Below, piece by piece: positions 26,108 through 34,322 of a stretch of DNA of 64,000 nt (the first letter of the stretch is position 1; each line of letters begins with the position of its first letter). Source of the DNA: JAPPHA01 sp965221575 (GTDB taxonomy: Bacteria; Pseudomonadota; Alphaproteobacteria; Rhodobacterales; Rhodobacteraceae). Where the stretch lies: contig CBDCSM010000013.1 of NCBI GenBank assembly GCA_965221575.1, positions 372,001 through 436,000 of the forward strand, written 5' to 3'. The notes below the pieces were generated by a model. That model searched no databases, had not been told where the DNA came from, and worked only from the letters and a program-made list of their open reading frames with translations. The position numbers and the translations under genes were made by a program.

Positions 26108-28255
26108 ATGGCCGAGCGCTCGTTCAAGACAGAAGTCGAACACTTGCGCCTCGGCGCCGGTGAGACCTTCACGGGCGAGGGCATCCTGGCAATCACCAAG
26201 GCACTGCTGGAGTCCGGCGTGGGCTATGTCGGCGGCTATCAGGGCGCGCCAATCTCTCACCTCATGGACGTGCTGGCCGACGCGCAGGATCTCCTGGCCG
26301 AGCTTGGCGTCCGCTTTGAAGCCAACGCCTCCGAGGCCGCGGCAACCGCGATGCTGGCGGCTTCGGTTCATTACCCGATTCGCGGTGCCGTGACCTACAA
26401 GGGTCCTGTCGGGGTCAACGTCGCTTCGGATGCCTTGGCGAACCTGTCGTCGTCGGGCGTGAACGGCGGTGCGCTGATTGTCCTCGGCGAGGACTACGGC
26501 GAAGGCTCCTCGATCATGCAGGAGCGAAGCCACGCCTTTGCGATGAAGTCGCAGTTCTGGCTATTGGATCCGCGCCCGAACCTGCCCTCGATCGTACGGG
26601 CGGTAAAGCAGGGATTCGAGCTTTCCGAGGCGTCCAGCACTCCGGTGATGCTCATGGTGCGGATCCGATCCTGCCATGTCACGGGCCAGTTCGAGACTGC
26701 CGACAACATCCCGCCACCGTTGACCGTCCGCGATGCGCTGGCGGACCCGCGAAAGGATTTCCAGCGCGTGGTGCTGCCGCCCATGTCCTACGCGCATGAG
26801 AAGGACAAGGTCGAGAATCGCTGGCCCGCCGCCGAGGCCTTCATCACCGAACGGGCGTTGAACGAGCGCTTTGGCCCCCGGCAGGGCAAGGTCGGCATCG
26901 TTCTTCAGGGCGGCATGTACAACGGCGTGATACGAGCGCTGCACCGGCTGGGCCTTGCCGACGTCTACGGCAACACGGATGTACCGCTCCATGTCCTGAA
27001 CGTCACCTACCCATTGGTGCGAGCGGAGGTGCTGGACTTCGCGCACGGCAAGGACGCGCTCCTGGTCGTCGAGGAGGGCCAGCCCGAATTCATCGAACAA
27101 TCCGTTGGCTCCATGCTTTTCAGGGAAGATGTCCGAACCCGCCTGATGGGCAAGGATGTCCTGCCGATGGCCGGCGAATACACCGGCCAGGTGCTGCAAG
27201 ACGGCATGACCGCCTTCCTTCGCGAAACCGCCCCAGATCTGCTGCCCGGCCGGGTCCGTGCGCCCAACAGGAATGCGCCCGAAATCCCGGACCTTTCGAA
27301 GACGGTCCCGATCCGCCCTCCCGGATTCTGCACCGGCTGCCCGGAACGCCCGATCTTCGCCGCATTGAAGATCGTCCAGCGGGAACTTGGTGAACACCAG
27401 ATCACCGGCGATATCGGATGCCATCTCTTCGCTGCGCTCCCGCCCTTCGAGATCGGCGGTTCGACAATGGGCTACGGCCTCGGTCCGGCGTCGAATTCCG
27501 CCTTTGGCGCCGGTGGCGAAAGGCGGGCGATCTCGATCATCGGCGATGGCGGGTTCTGGCACAACGGCCTTGCCTCCTCGATTGGCAACATGGTGTTCAA
27601 CCGCTCCGACAGCGTTGCGGTGATCGTCGACAACTACTATTCGGCTGCCACAGGCGGACAGGACGTGCCGTCGAGCCGCGCCAGCAACCCGACCAAAGCC
27701 ACGAACAACCCGATCAGCGCCGCCGTCCGGGGCGTAGGCGTGAAATGGGTCCGCGAAATCGACCGCACCTACGATGTGCCGCGGATGTGCGAGATCTTTC
27801 GCGAGGCGCTGACAACCGACTATGACGGGCCGAAGGTCATTATCGCCTCCTCCGAATGCATGTTGAACCGCCAGCGCCGCGAGAAACCGCTCCGGCAAGA
27901 GGCCGTCAAAGCCGGAACGCGCGTCGTGGCGCCACGTTTCGGCGTCGATGAAGACATCTGCACCGGCGACCACGCCTGCATCCGGCTCTCGGGCTGCCCG
28001 TCGTTGTCGCTCAAGAAGCTTGACGACCCGCTCCGCGACGATCCGGTGGCGCACATCGACCAGACATGCGTCGGCTGCGGGAATTGCGGCGAGGTGGCCG
28101 AAGCCGCCGCGCTCTGTCCAAGCTTCTACCGGGCCGACATTGTGCACAACCCGACCGGTTTCGAACATTGGCGCGCGCGACACGCCGCGCGGCTCATAAG
28201 CTGGCTGCAACGCCGTCGGGCACGCCGGACGCTTTTCTTTGGGGGCGCGGAATGA
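26108..28255 (+). CDS. iorA: Indolepyruvate ferredoxin oxidoreductase alpha-type subunit
   Basis: The 715-residue protein has the 2-oxoacid:acceptor oxidoreductase pyrimidine-binding domain at the N-terminus and a TPP-binding domain (GDGGFWHNGLASSIGNMVF, about residues 478-500). It ends in a ferredoxin-like segment with two cysteine clusters, ICTGDHACIRLSGCPSL and CVGCGNCGEVAEAAALCPSF. Such enzymes convert aryl-pyruvates to acyl-CoA with ferredoxin as acceptor. The ATG lies 7 bases after the fusion gene, and its stop overlaps the beta-subunit start. The aryl-pyruvate substrate is inferred from family. Confidence 0.88.
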   Translation: MAERSFKTEVEHLRLGAGETFTGEGILAITKALLESGVGYVGGYQGAPISHLMDVLADAQDLLAELGVRFEANASEAAATAMLAASVHYPIRGAVTYKGPVGVNVASDALANLSSSGVNGGALIVLGEDYGEGSSIMQERSHAFAMKSQFWLLDPRPNLPSIVRAVKQGFELSEASSTPVMLMVRIRSCHVTGQFETADNIPPPLTVRDALADPRKDFQRVVLPPMSYAHEKDKVENRWPAAEAFITERALNERFGPRQGKVGIVLQGGMYNGVIRALHRLGLADVYGNTDVPLHVLNVTYPLVRAEVLDFAHGKDALLVVEEGQPEFIEQSVGSMLFREDVRTRLMGKDVLPMAGEYTGQVLQDGMTAFLRETAPDLLPGRVRAPNRNAPEIPDLSKTVPIRPPGFCTGCPERPIFAALKIVQRELGEHQITGDIGCHLFAALPPFEIGGSTMGYGLGPASNSAFGAGGERRAISIIGDGGFWHNGLASSIGNMVFNRSDSVAVIVDNYYSAATGGQDVPSSRASNPTKATNNPISAAVRGVGVKWVREIDRTYDVPRMCEIFREALTTDYDGPKVIIASSECMLNRQRREKPLRQEAVKAGTRVVAPRFGVDEDICTGDHACIRLSGCPSLSLKKLDDPLRDDPVAHIDQTCVGCGNCGEVAEAAALCPSFYRADIVHNPTGFEHWRARHAARLISWLQRRRARRTLFFGGAE

Positions 28256-29859
28256 CGGTGCAGCAGCCACTTCCGGCAGAGACGGCCGGACCGGGCCCCG
28301 ACGGCATTATCAAGCTCGCGATCATGGCGGTGGGCGGTCAGGGCGGCGGGGTCTTGACCAGATGGATCGAAACTCTCGCCCGGACGCAAGGCTATGCCTG
28401 CCAGGCAACCTCGGTTGCCGGCGTGGCGCAGCGTACCGGTGCGACGATCTACTACGTCGAGATGTCCAAGCCCGGAACCGTGCAGCCGGTCTTTGCCCTC
28501 GCTCCGACCCCTGGCGATGTCGACATCCTGATCGCCGCCGAAATGATGGAAGCCGGGCGCGCCATCGCGCGTGGGTTCGTGACCCCGGACAGAACGACAC
28601 TCATCGCATCGTCCCACCGGCAGCTCGCAATCTCGGAAAAGAGTGTGCCCGGCGACGGCACCGCCGACGCAACCGGAGTTCGCGCGGCCGCGGAAATCGC
28701 CGCTGCCCGGTACATTTGTTTCGACATGGAGAAACTGGCCGTCGACAACGGATCCGTGATCTCGGCCACGCTGTTCGGCGCTCTGGCAGCTTCAGAGTGC
28801 CTGCCCTTCGACAAAGGCGCATTCGAGGACACCATCCGGAGCGGCAAGCGGGGAGTTGGAGCCAGTCTGCACGCCTTCGGCGCCGGATTCCGCGCCTGCC
28901 TCGAGGGTGTGCGGACAGGCGGCATGCCGGAGCGGTCGCCACACTCCCCGCATGCCACCGGTCCCGCGCGTTTGCTCGACGCGTGGGAGCGCTTGACTGG
29001 ACGCGTCGCCGACCTGCCAGTGCCCGCCCGGCCGATTGCGATGGCCGGGCTGCGCAAGGTGGTCGACTTCATGGATACTGACTACGGGCAGGAGTACCTT
29101 GATCGCATGGCACCCTTTGCTGCCGCCGACAGGCTCGGGGACGACCAGGCGTTGACCAAGGCCGCCGCGAAATACATTGCCAACGCAATGGTCTACGACG
29201 ACGTGATCCGTGTGGCGGATCTCAAGACCCGCGCTGCCCGCAACGGCCGGATCACTGCCGAGATCGGAACCGGCCGGGGCCAGATACTGCACTTGACCGA
29301 ATACCTGCATCCCAGGGCCGAAGAGATCGTCGGGCTGCTGCCTGCCAAGATGGGTGCCCGAATCGCGGCGAGTCCATCTGCGATGGCCCGCGTAGACCGC
29401 TGGTTTGCCAAGGGCAGGCGGCTGCGCTCGGACCGGCTGGGACCGTTCATTCTTCTCTACGCGCTCGGCGGGCTGAAAAAGTATCGTCGCAAAACGCGAC
29501 GCCATGCTGTCGAACAGGCGCATCTCGACAGTTGGCTGTCGCGCACGGCCCGAATCGCCACAGCAGACCCCGAGTTCGCCACCGAAATCCTCTGCTGCGG
29601 CCGACTGATCAAAGGTTATTCCGACACCCACGCGCGCGGACTGTCGAAATTCGACAAGGTTCTAGGCATGGTGGATCGGGTCGCGGGCCGCCCTGATGCA
29701 GCCAGTTGTACAAGGCGCCTTCGCGAAGCTGCGCTGCTGGACGAGGACGGCGAGGCGCTCAAAGATACCATCAAGACCATCGAAAAGGTCGTGGAGCGCG
29801 GCACAGGCCGCCCCGCGCAGCACGACCACGCCCGGCTCAGCAACGAGACTCGGCGCTGA
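28252..29859 (+). CDS. iorB: Indolepyruvate oxidoreductase beta-type subunit with C-terminal DUF6537-like region
   Basis: Residues about 20-210 form the gamma-type catalytic domain of 2-oxoacid oxidoreductases (LAIMAVGGQGGGVLTRWIET, then SVAGVAQRTGATIYYVEM). The remaining 300 residues match the helical C-terminal extension seen in aerobic IOR proteins (YGQEYLDRM, AKYIANAMVYDDVIRVADLK, FATEILCCGRLIKGYSDTH, GLSKFDKV). The ATG at 28252 overlaps the alpha-subunit stop (ATGA). In many proteobacteria these domains are in one long protein; here they are two coupled genes. It is the last cargo gene, 14 bases before the right repeat. Confidence 0.87.
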   Translation: MTVQQPLPAETAGPGPDGIIKLAIMAVGGQGGGVLTRWIETLARTQGYACQATSVAGVAQRTGATIYYVEMSKPGTVQPVFALAPTPGDVDILIAAEMMEAGRAIARGFVTPDRTTLIASSHRQLAISEKSVPGDGTADATGVRAAAEIAAARYICFDMEKLAVDNGSVISATLFGALAASECLPFDKGAFEDTIRSGKRGVGASLHAFGAGFRACLEGVRTGGMPERSPHSPHATGPARLLDAWERLTGRVADLPVPARPIAMAGLRKVVDFMDTDYGQEYLDRMAPFAAADRLGDDQALTKAAAKYIANAMVYDDVIRVADLKTRAARNGRITAEIGTGRGQILHLTEYLHPRAEEIVGLLPAKMGARIAASPSAMARVDRWFAKGRRLRSDRLGPFILLYALGGLKKYRRKTRRHAVEQAHLDSWLSRTARIATADPEFATEILCCGRLIKGYSDTHARGLSKFDKVLGMVDRVAGRPDAASCTRRLREAALLDEDGEALKDTIKTIEKVVERGTGRPAQHDHARLSNETRR

Positions 29860-29872
29860 CCGGAAGAGCCGG

Positions 29873-29950
29873 TCCGCATGAAAACCGCGGATACGACCTC
29901 ATCTGCATCGAGGCAGCTGCATCGAGTCAACCGTGTCCGGTCGAAAGGCC
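29873..29950 (-). repeat. Right inverted terminal repeat of the catabolic island
   Basis: Read on the minus strand this stretch matches 13933-14009: outer GGCCTTTCGACCGGACAC, then two 14-mers GACTCGATGCAGCT and GCCTCGATGCAGAT (29901-29928), then TCCGCGGTTTT. It lies between the end of the beta-subunit gene and the stop of the formylglycine-enzyme gene (29971), the position expected for the other end of a transposon. Confidence 0.8.
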
Positions 29951-29970
29951 AGGGACACGGGCGGGGAAGT

Positions 29971-30930
29971 TCACGGACTCAAGTCGAACACGAGCCGGAA
30001 ACCCTGATGAGATGTCGTGGAATCAGGTGTGGTCCCGGTCCGCGCGGCAATTCTGTATCGATAGCAATAGCTGCGATGGCACAGGTAGGATCCTCCTTTC
30101 ATGATCCTGGTCCCTCTCATTTTCCGCGTCTGAATTCGTCCGCTCTTCGACAACGACCGGTTCGAATACGGGTCAATGGTCCACTCCCAGACATTTCCGC
30201 ACATGTTGTACAGGCCATATCCGTTCGGCTCGAACGACCGGGCCGGCGCAGTTGAAAGATAGCCGTCCAGGCCGGTATTGTGTTCCGGAAACCGGCCCTG
30301 CCAGATGTTGCACGGCAGGAACCCGTCATCAGGCTCCTTCGTGCCCCACGGGAAAGGCACGTCGCCCAACCCCCCGCGTGCCGCGTGTTCCCATTCGGCC
30401 TCGGTGGGCAGGCGTCCACCGGCCCAATTCGCGAACGCGCACGCATCGTTCCAGGAAACATGCACGACCGGATGATCCGGGTTCAATTCATCTCCGGTGC
30501 CGGGGCCGTTCACCTTGTTCCAGCAGGCAGCATCGACCCGACACCACCATTCTGCCCCTTTCGCCCTGAACTCGACCGACTCTTCAGGAACATCCCCGGC
30601 GAAAACGAACGACCACCCGAATCGTTCGGCCTCGGTCGTGTACGAAGTCTCGGCCACGAACGCGGCAAACATCTCGTTCGTGACAGTCGTTTCCATGACC
30701 TGAACGGTACGGACGCGCCGAGTTCGGCACGGGCTTTCGCCGTCGACGCGAACGAAAGGTGAATCGGTGCCAACCAGCGCTCTGCCACCCACGACAGTGC
30801 GAAGAGCCAGCGCCGGGCATCGCTTCGAAACTTCCAGGTGGGCGCATTCGGCCTTTCGTCGTGCCGGATTCCCATCCTTCTCTGTCACCGGACACCTCAC
30901 GTCGCGCGTATCCCTCCGTTCAACAGTCAC
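29971..30930 (-). CDS. Formylglycine-generating enzyme (SUMF1/EgtB superfamily)
   Basis: Formylglycine-generating enzymes oxidise a cysteine (or serine) in sulfatases to the catalytic formylglycine. The paired active-site cysteines sit in KGGSYLCHRSYCYRYRIAAR, the true FGE pattern rather than the EgtB one. GRLPTEAEWEHAARGG, WNDACAFANWAGG, YNMCGNVWEWT and TEAERFGWSFVF are also canonical. The exact start is uncertain because homology begins about 40 residues in. No sulfatase is encoded in the window, so its client must lie elsewhere. Its 3' end is 20 bases from the island's right repeat. Confidence 0.88.
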   Translation of the reverse strand: MTVERRDTRDVRCPVTEKDGNPARRKAECAHLEVSKRCPALALRTVVGGRALVGTDSPFVRVDGESPCRTRRVRTVQVMETTVTNEMFAAFVAETSYTTEAERFGWSFVFAGDVPEESVEFRAKGAEWWCRVDAACWNKVNGPGTGDELNPDHPVVHVSWNDACAFANWAGGRLPTEAEWEHAARGGLGDVPFPWGTKEPDDGFLPCNIWQGRFPEHNTGLDGYLSTAPARSFEPNGYGLYNMCGNVWEWTIDPYSNRSLSKSGRIQTRKMRGTRIMKGGSYLCHRSYCYRYRIAARTGTTPDSTTSHQGFRLVFDLSP

Positions 30931-31081
30931 TCCAGCGCCAAGGGCTCACTTGGCGGATTGGGGCACATCGACATCGCCTTGGACGGGAACAAGTCGGCGT
31001 CACCGATCCCCTGCCCTCCGGGCGCCCGCGTATGCCCTGGCATCGCCAGGACTTGGCCGGTTCCCGGGCCGACCCGCAAAA

Positions 31082-31812
31082 TCAAGTCGAATGCCCGTCC
31101 CGACACCGAAGAGGCCGGGCGCAGTTGCCCGGCCGAACCGCAGCCGTGATCTTCGATCGTGAGGCCGGTACGGTTTCGCTTCTCGACTTCTGACATCGAA
31201 GGTGTCCAGCCCGGAAATGCGCCTCGTATTCGAACACGGGAGATTCTCCGGAACCGGGAAACTGCATTCGCACGCCTTTCAACGTTGGCAATCCCGAATT
31301 CCTGACATGCCAGGCGATTCTGATGCGCTCATTCGGGTGTCCGGACCGACTGTTTTCCCTTGGGGCATTTTCGTCAAGCAATTTGCCGATACGATCCTCG
31401 TCGAGCATCCAGCCTGAGAATATCTTGCGTGTCCGGCGGCCCTCGCCCGGCCATTCATCGAGCCATTCCAAGTCCTCCAGAATCGTCTGGACGCCATGGG
31501 CCACTGCCGGTGTCGATGGGCGTTCAGCAATGTGAAAGAGGCCCTTGTTCGGAGCAGGTACCGACCTGCTTCCCGCTCGAGCGCCGACCAGAACCTTTTC
31601 GGGGAGTCGAATGGAACGGGCGTGTCCCGGACAATGCCGAACGGCCGGATGAGGTCGTCATCAATGGAAACCTGTCCGAATTCGTTGACGGGCACGAAGG
31701 TCTCGAACATCTCCTGCGCAGCCAGCAATCGATTGACGATGGTTGTCTTGCCGCCCAGAAAACCGGTGATTGGGGACACGCCGATCTCGCGTGTTGTCAA
31801 TTCCGTTTCCAT
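31082..31812 (-). pseudogene. Decayed CobW/COG0523-family GTPase gene
   Basis: From the ATG at 31812 the product begins with SPITGFLGGKTTIVNRLLA, the family P-loop lacking a residue (normally GFLGAGKTT), then VNEFGQVSIDDDLI. It jumps directly to C-terminal-domain sequence (FDSPKRFWSALEREAGRYL), so roughly half the GTPase domain, including the CxCC metal motif, is missing. Near 31520 the frame shifts and continues as LFHIAERPSTPAVAHGVQTI and EWLDEWPGEGRRTRKIF. Recognisable homology ends about 31364, with the open frame running to 31082. COG0523 proteins are metallochaperone GTPases; this copy is dead. Confidence 0.8.
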
Positions 31813-31829
31813 TGGACCGCCCGCCTTGT

Positions 31830-32810
31830 TCAGCGCTGGATGTCCGTTGTGGTGTTGCCAAGAATGCGCTCGAGTTCGCCGGGATGCGTGACGACGGCAT
31901 CTCCGAACTGGCTGAGCGCAAGCGCCGCCATGACAGATCCATAGCGGAGACCGGCCTGCAGCGAGTCCTGCAGCCACCCATGGAGAACACCGGCGGCCAT
32001 GGCATCGCCGGCGCCGATCCGGTCAACGATCTTCACCGGTCTCGCCGCTTCCCGGTGCAGCCGGGATCCGTCAAACGCGATGACGCCCTCCTGTCCCAAG
32101 GTCAGCACGATATTGGCTGCGCCGGTCATGTCGGCCATCTGCCGGGCAGCGCCCTCGGCGGACCCCTCGCACCCAAATACCGATTTCGCATCCCGCAAGC
32201 TGCACATCAGCAGGTCGACGCCACCGGCGAGCGGTACAAGCCGCGCGCGCGCCTCGTCGGTCGTCCAGAGCAGGGACCGGTAATTGACATCAATACTTGT
32301 CGTTACCCCTCGGCTCTTTGCCAGCGTGATGGCGCGTTCGATGATTTCCCCGGTCCTCGGCCCCAACGGAACGGAAAGGCCGGTCAGGTGAAGGTGCCGC
32401 GCATTCAACAGGTAGTCCCAGTCGATGTCCTCTGGCCGCATACGCGTGAAGCACGAGTCCTTGCGATCATAATAGATCCTGATCGGACGTGGTGCGTGGG
32501 CGAACTCGACGAAATAGGTTGCGATACGCCCCTCCGGCCGCCAGGAAACCGCCGAAAGGTCGATCCCGTGCCCACGAAACTTGTTCTGGACGCGGCGACC
32601 GAGGGGGGATTCCGGCAATGCACTGACCCAACCGCACCTCCATCCTAACCGTGACAACGCTCCGACAACATTGGCCTCGGTTCCGGAAACATCGATGTCG
32701 AATCCGGAAGCGGTTTCCATGCGTTGCCCCGCGGGAACACTCAGACGGATAACGGCTTCGCCGAACGTGGTGACATCGAAACGACGGGGGTTTGTCCCCG
32801 CCTCACGCAT
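31830..32810 (-). CDS. PfkB-family sugar kinase, 2-keto-3-deoxygluconate-kinase-like
   Basis: This ribokinase-family kinase (326 residues) begins DVTTFGEAVIRLSVPAGQRM and has the first PfkB signature region SGTEANVVGALSRLGW. The catalytic C-terminal motif DRIGAGDAMAAGVLHGW contains the base Asp. The resemblance is to 2-keto-3-deoxygluconate kinases. The ATG at 32810 overlaps the epimerase stop by 8 bases, so it is the last gene of the minus-strand lactonase-UlaD-UlaE-kinase operon. It probably supplies the phosphorylated acid sugar for the downstream UlaD/UlaE-type steps. Confidence 0.85.
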   Translation of the reverse strand: MREAGTNPRRFDVTTFGEAVIRLSVPAGQRMETASGFDIDVSGTEANVVGALSRLGWRCGWVSALPESPLGRRVQNKFRGHGIDLSAVSWRPEGRIATYFVEFAHAPRPIRIYYDRKDSCFTRMRPEDIDWDYLLNARHLHLTGLSVPLGPRTGEIIERAITLAKSRGVTTSIDVNYRSLLWTTDEARARLVPLAGGVDLLMCSLRDAKSVFGCEGSAEGAARQMADMTGAANIVLTLGQEGVIAFDGSRLHREAARPVKIVDRIGAGDAMAAGVLHGWLQDSLQAGLRYGSVMAALALSQFGDAVVTHPGELERILGNTTTDIQR

Positions 32811-33669
32811 TCGAAGGCCTTCCTTGTGTCTCAAGCAGGCCCGCCCGTGACAACCGCTCAAGGATCCATTCCCGTGCATCCGCGATCATGGCCCCGGCAT
32901 CCTCGTGATCGTCATTCCACATCTCGACTAGATAATTCCCCGTGTAACCGATCTCATCAAGTGCCCGAAAGGCATCGACGAACGGGACGGATCCTTCGCC
33001 AAACGGGACACGGCGAAACTCGCCTGGTCGGGTATCCTTCAGATGAATGCCGGCGATCCGCCCACGACAAACCCGAAGTTCCTCCACGACATCATGCCCG
33101 TTCGCAGAGAGATTGCCCACGTCGGGGTAGACCATCAGCGATTCGGATTCGATCGAATCGGCGATTCCCAAGGCGTCGGTGACGCTCGTGACATCTTCAC
33201 CGTCCATGGTTTCCAGGCCCAGCACGATGTCGGCAGACGCAGCGATGTCACACCCTTTCGAAAGGCCCTCCAGAAACCAGGCACGCGAACCCGGGGAGTG
33301 CGCCTCGTAAAACACGAAATAGCCGGCAATCTGAACGATTGGTGCTCCAATGTCGCCGGCAAGACAAATTGCTTGCTCGAGAATCAGGTTTGCCTGCTTC
33401 CGGGTCTCCGGCGATGAGCTTCCCAGCGGATAACTCCGGTGGGCGCTGAGGACGATTGCGTTGACGGGAACGCCGGCCTTGTCCGTGCAACGGAGAACGT
33501 TCCGGCGCTGCGACGGTGTCCACTCGAGGCGGGCCAGGCGAACGGGATCATCGTCGATGGAAAGCTCCATGAACCTGTATCCGGCCTCGGCGGCCACGCC
33601 CAGCCGGAAATCCCAGTCCAGGGTACCCGGCAATGCCTTTTCGTAGATGCCGATTTCGGGTTCGGTCAT
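32803..33669 (-). CDS. L-ribulose/L-xylulose-5-phosphate 3-epimerase-like protein (UlaE/SgbU type)
   Basis: The 288-residue TIM-barrel protein is of usual length for UlaE. It opens with IGIYEKALPGTLDWDFRLGV and has AEAGYRFMELSIDDDPVRLARLEW, GAPIVQIAGYFVFYE, VLGLETMDGED (metal Glu), YPDVGNLSANG (metal Asp) and HLKDTRPGEFRRVPFGEG, ending in GYTGNYLVEMWND (metal Glu). Its ATG overlaps the preceding UlaD-like stop (ATGA). In E. coli, UlaE converts L-xylulose-5-P to L-ribulose-5-P in ascorbate degradation; the exact sugar here is inferred. Confidence 0.9.
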   Translation of the reverse strand: MTEPEIGIYEKALPGTLDWDFRLGVAAEAGYRFMELSIDDDPVRLARLEWTPSQRRNVLRCTDKAGVPVNAIVLSAHRSYPLGSSSPETRKQANLILEQAICLAGDIGAPIVQIAGYFVFYEAHSPGSRAWFLEGLSKGCDIAASADIVLGLETMDGEDVTSVTDALGIADSIESESLMVYPDVGNLSANGHDVVEELRVCRGRIAGIHLKDTRPGEFRRVPFGEGSVPFVDAFRALDEIGYTGNYLVEMWNDDHEDAGAMIADAREWILERLSRAGLLETQGRPSNA

Positions 33670-34310
33670 GCGCCCTGTCGAATCGCGATCCTGAGTTCGT
33701 GTGCAGCGTTTCCGGGATCGGAAGCCTCGGCAATCGACCTCCCCGCGACAAATATCCGGACCGGAATTCCGGAGAACATTGTCACGGTCGACCGGGTTAT
33801 GCCCCCTGCAAGGGAGACATCGAAGCCGAGATCGGCAAGCAGATGAATTGACTCAACGAGTTTTCCTGACGGCCTGCTTCCAACCGCGGCGATCTCGGAG
33901 GAATTCTGGCAAATCACATGTCGGATCCCGAGCTGCCGCCATTCCTTCGCCTGCTCACGTGTCCAGTCCGGGTGTAGCTCGACCTGGATTTCACCGTTGC
34001 AGGAACTTGCGGCGCGAACAGCCGCTTCGACGGTCCCCAACGGAGCCTCGCCAGCTACCGTAACCCAGTCCGCCCCGGCATCAAACGCCAGAGATGCGAT
34101 GGCGTGACCCGCTCGAACGATCCTGACATCGGCGACGACGGGTTGCTCTGGGCAGATATTCCGAAGTGACCTGACGACGCCAAGTCCCTTGGACAGGCAA
34201 AGCAGGGTTCCGGCCTCGATGACATCGGCATACGCCCCGGCGCGTCGTGCCGTCTCCAAGGCGTTTTTCGGATCATCAAGGGCCAACTGCAACATTGGAT
34301 GATCGGGCAT
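33666..34310 (-). CDS. UlaD-like (3-keto-L-gulonate-6-phosphate decarboxylase family) protein with altered active site
   Basis: The 214-residue protein aligns along its length with E. coli UlaD: PMLQLALDDPKNALETARRA, DVIEAGTLLCLSKGLGVVRS, ADWVTVAGEAPLGTVEAAVR, EIQVELHPDWTREQAKEWRQ, GFDVSLAGGITRST, PVRIFVAGRSIAEASDPG. However, the hallmark D-x-K-x-x-D motif reads D-V-R-I-V-R, and the HRSR segment that supplies His136/Arg139 reads QNSS. Four catalytic positions therefore differ from the known decarboxylase (my hand alignment from memory of E. coli UlaD). It may catalyse another step of the OMP-decarboxylase superfamily, or be inactive. It is translationally coupled to the UlaE-like gene. Confidence 0.85.
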   Translation of the reverse strand: MPDHPMLQLALDDPKNALETARRAGAYADVIEAGTLLCLSKGLGVVRSLRNICPEQPVVADVRIVRAGHAIASLAFDAGADWVTVAGEAPLGTVEAAVRAASSCNGEIQVELHPDWTREQAKEWRQLGIRHVICQNSSEIAAVGSRPSGKLVESIHLLADLGFDVSLAGGITRSTVTMFSGIPVRIFVAGRSIAEASDPGNAAHELRIAIRQGA

Positions 34311-34322
34311 GCTGACGGCACC

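Larger units (their letters stand above)
13933..29950. mobile_element. Candidate 16-kb transposon-like catabolic island bounded by inverted repeats
   Basis: The segment is bounded by two inverted copies of a roughly 77-bp sequence (13933-14009 and 29873-29950). It begins with decayed DUF4338 and IS4-like transposase genes and carries a self-contained set of catabolic and transport genes. It lies between the soxY promoter region and the end of an unrelated gene (stop at 29971). I found no convincing target-site duplication, and the transposase genes are broken, so present mobility is unlikely. An alternative is two separate relics of one IS that happen to flank the block. Confidence 0.55.

Noticed and set aside
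26561..28270. 569-codon minus-strand open frame opposite the oxidoreductase alpha subunit
   Set aside because: Long only because of codon bias; the plus strand carries TPP and Fe-S motifs.
13914..29986. Possible 8-bp target duplication TCAAGTCG outside the island repeats
   Set aside because: The copies lie at unequal distances from the repeat tips (about 11 and 28 bases), so chance is more likely.
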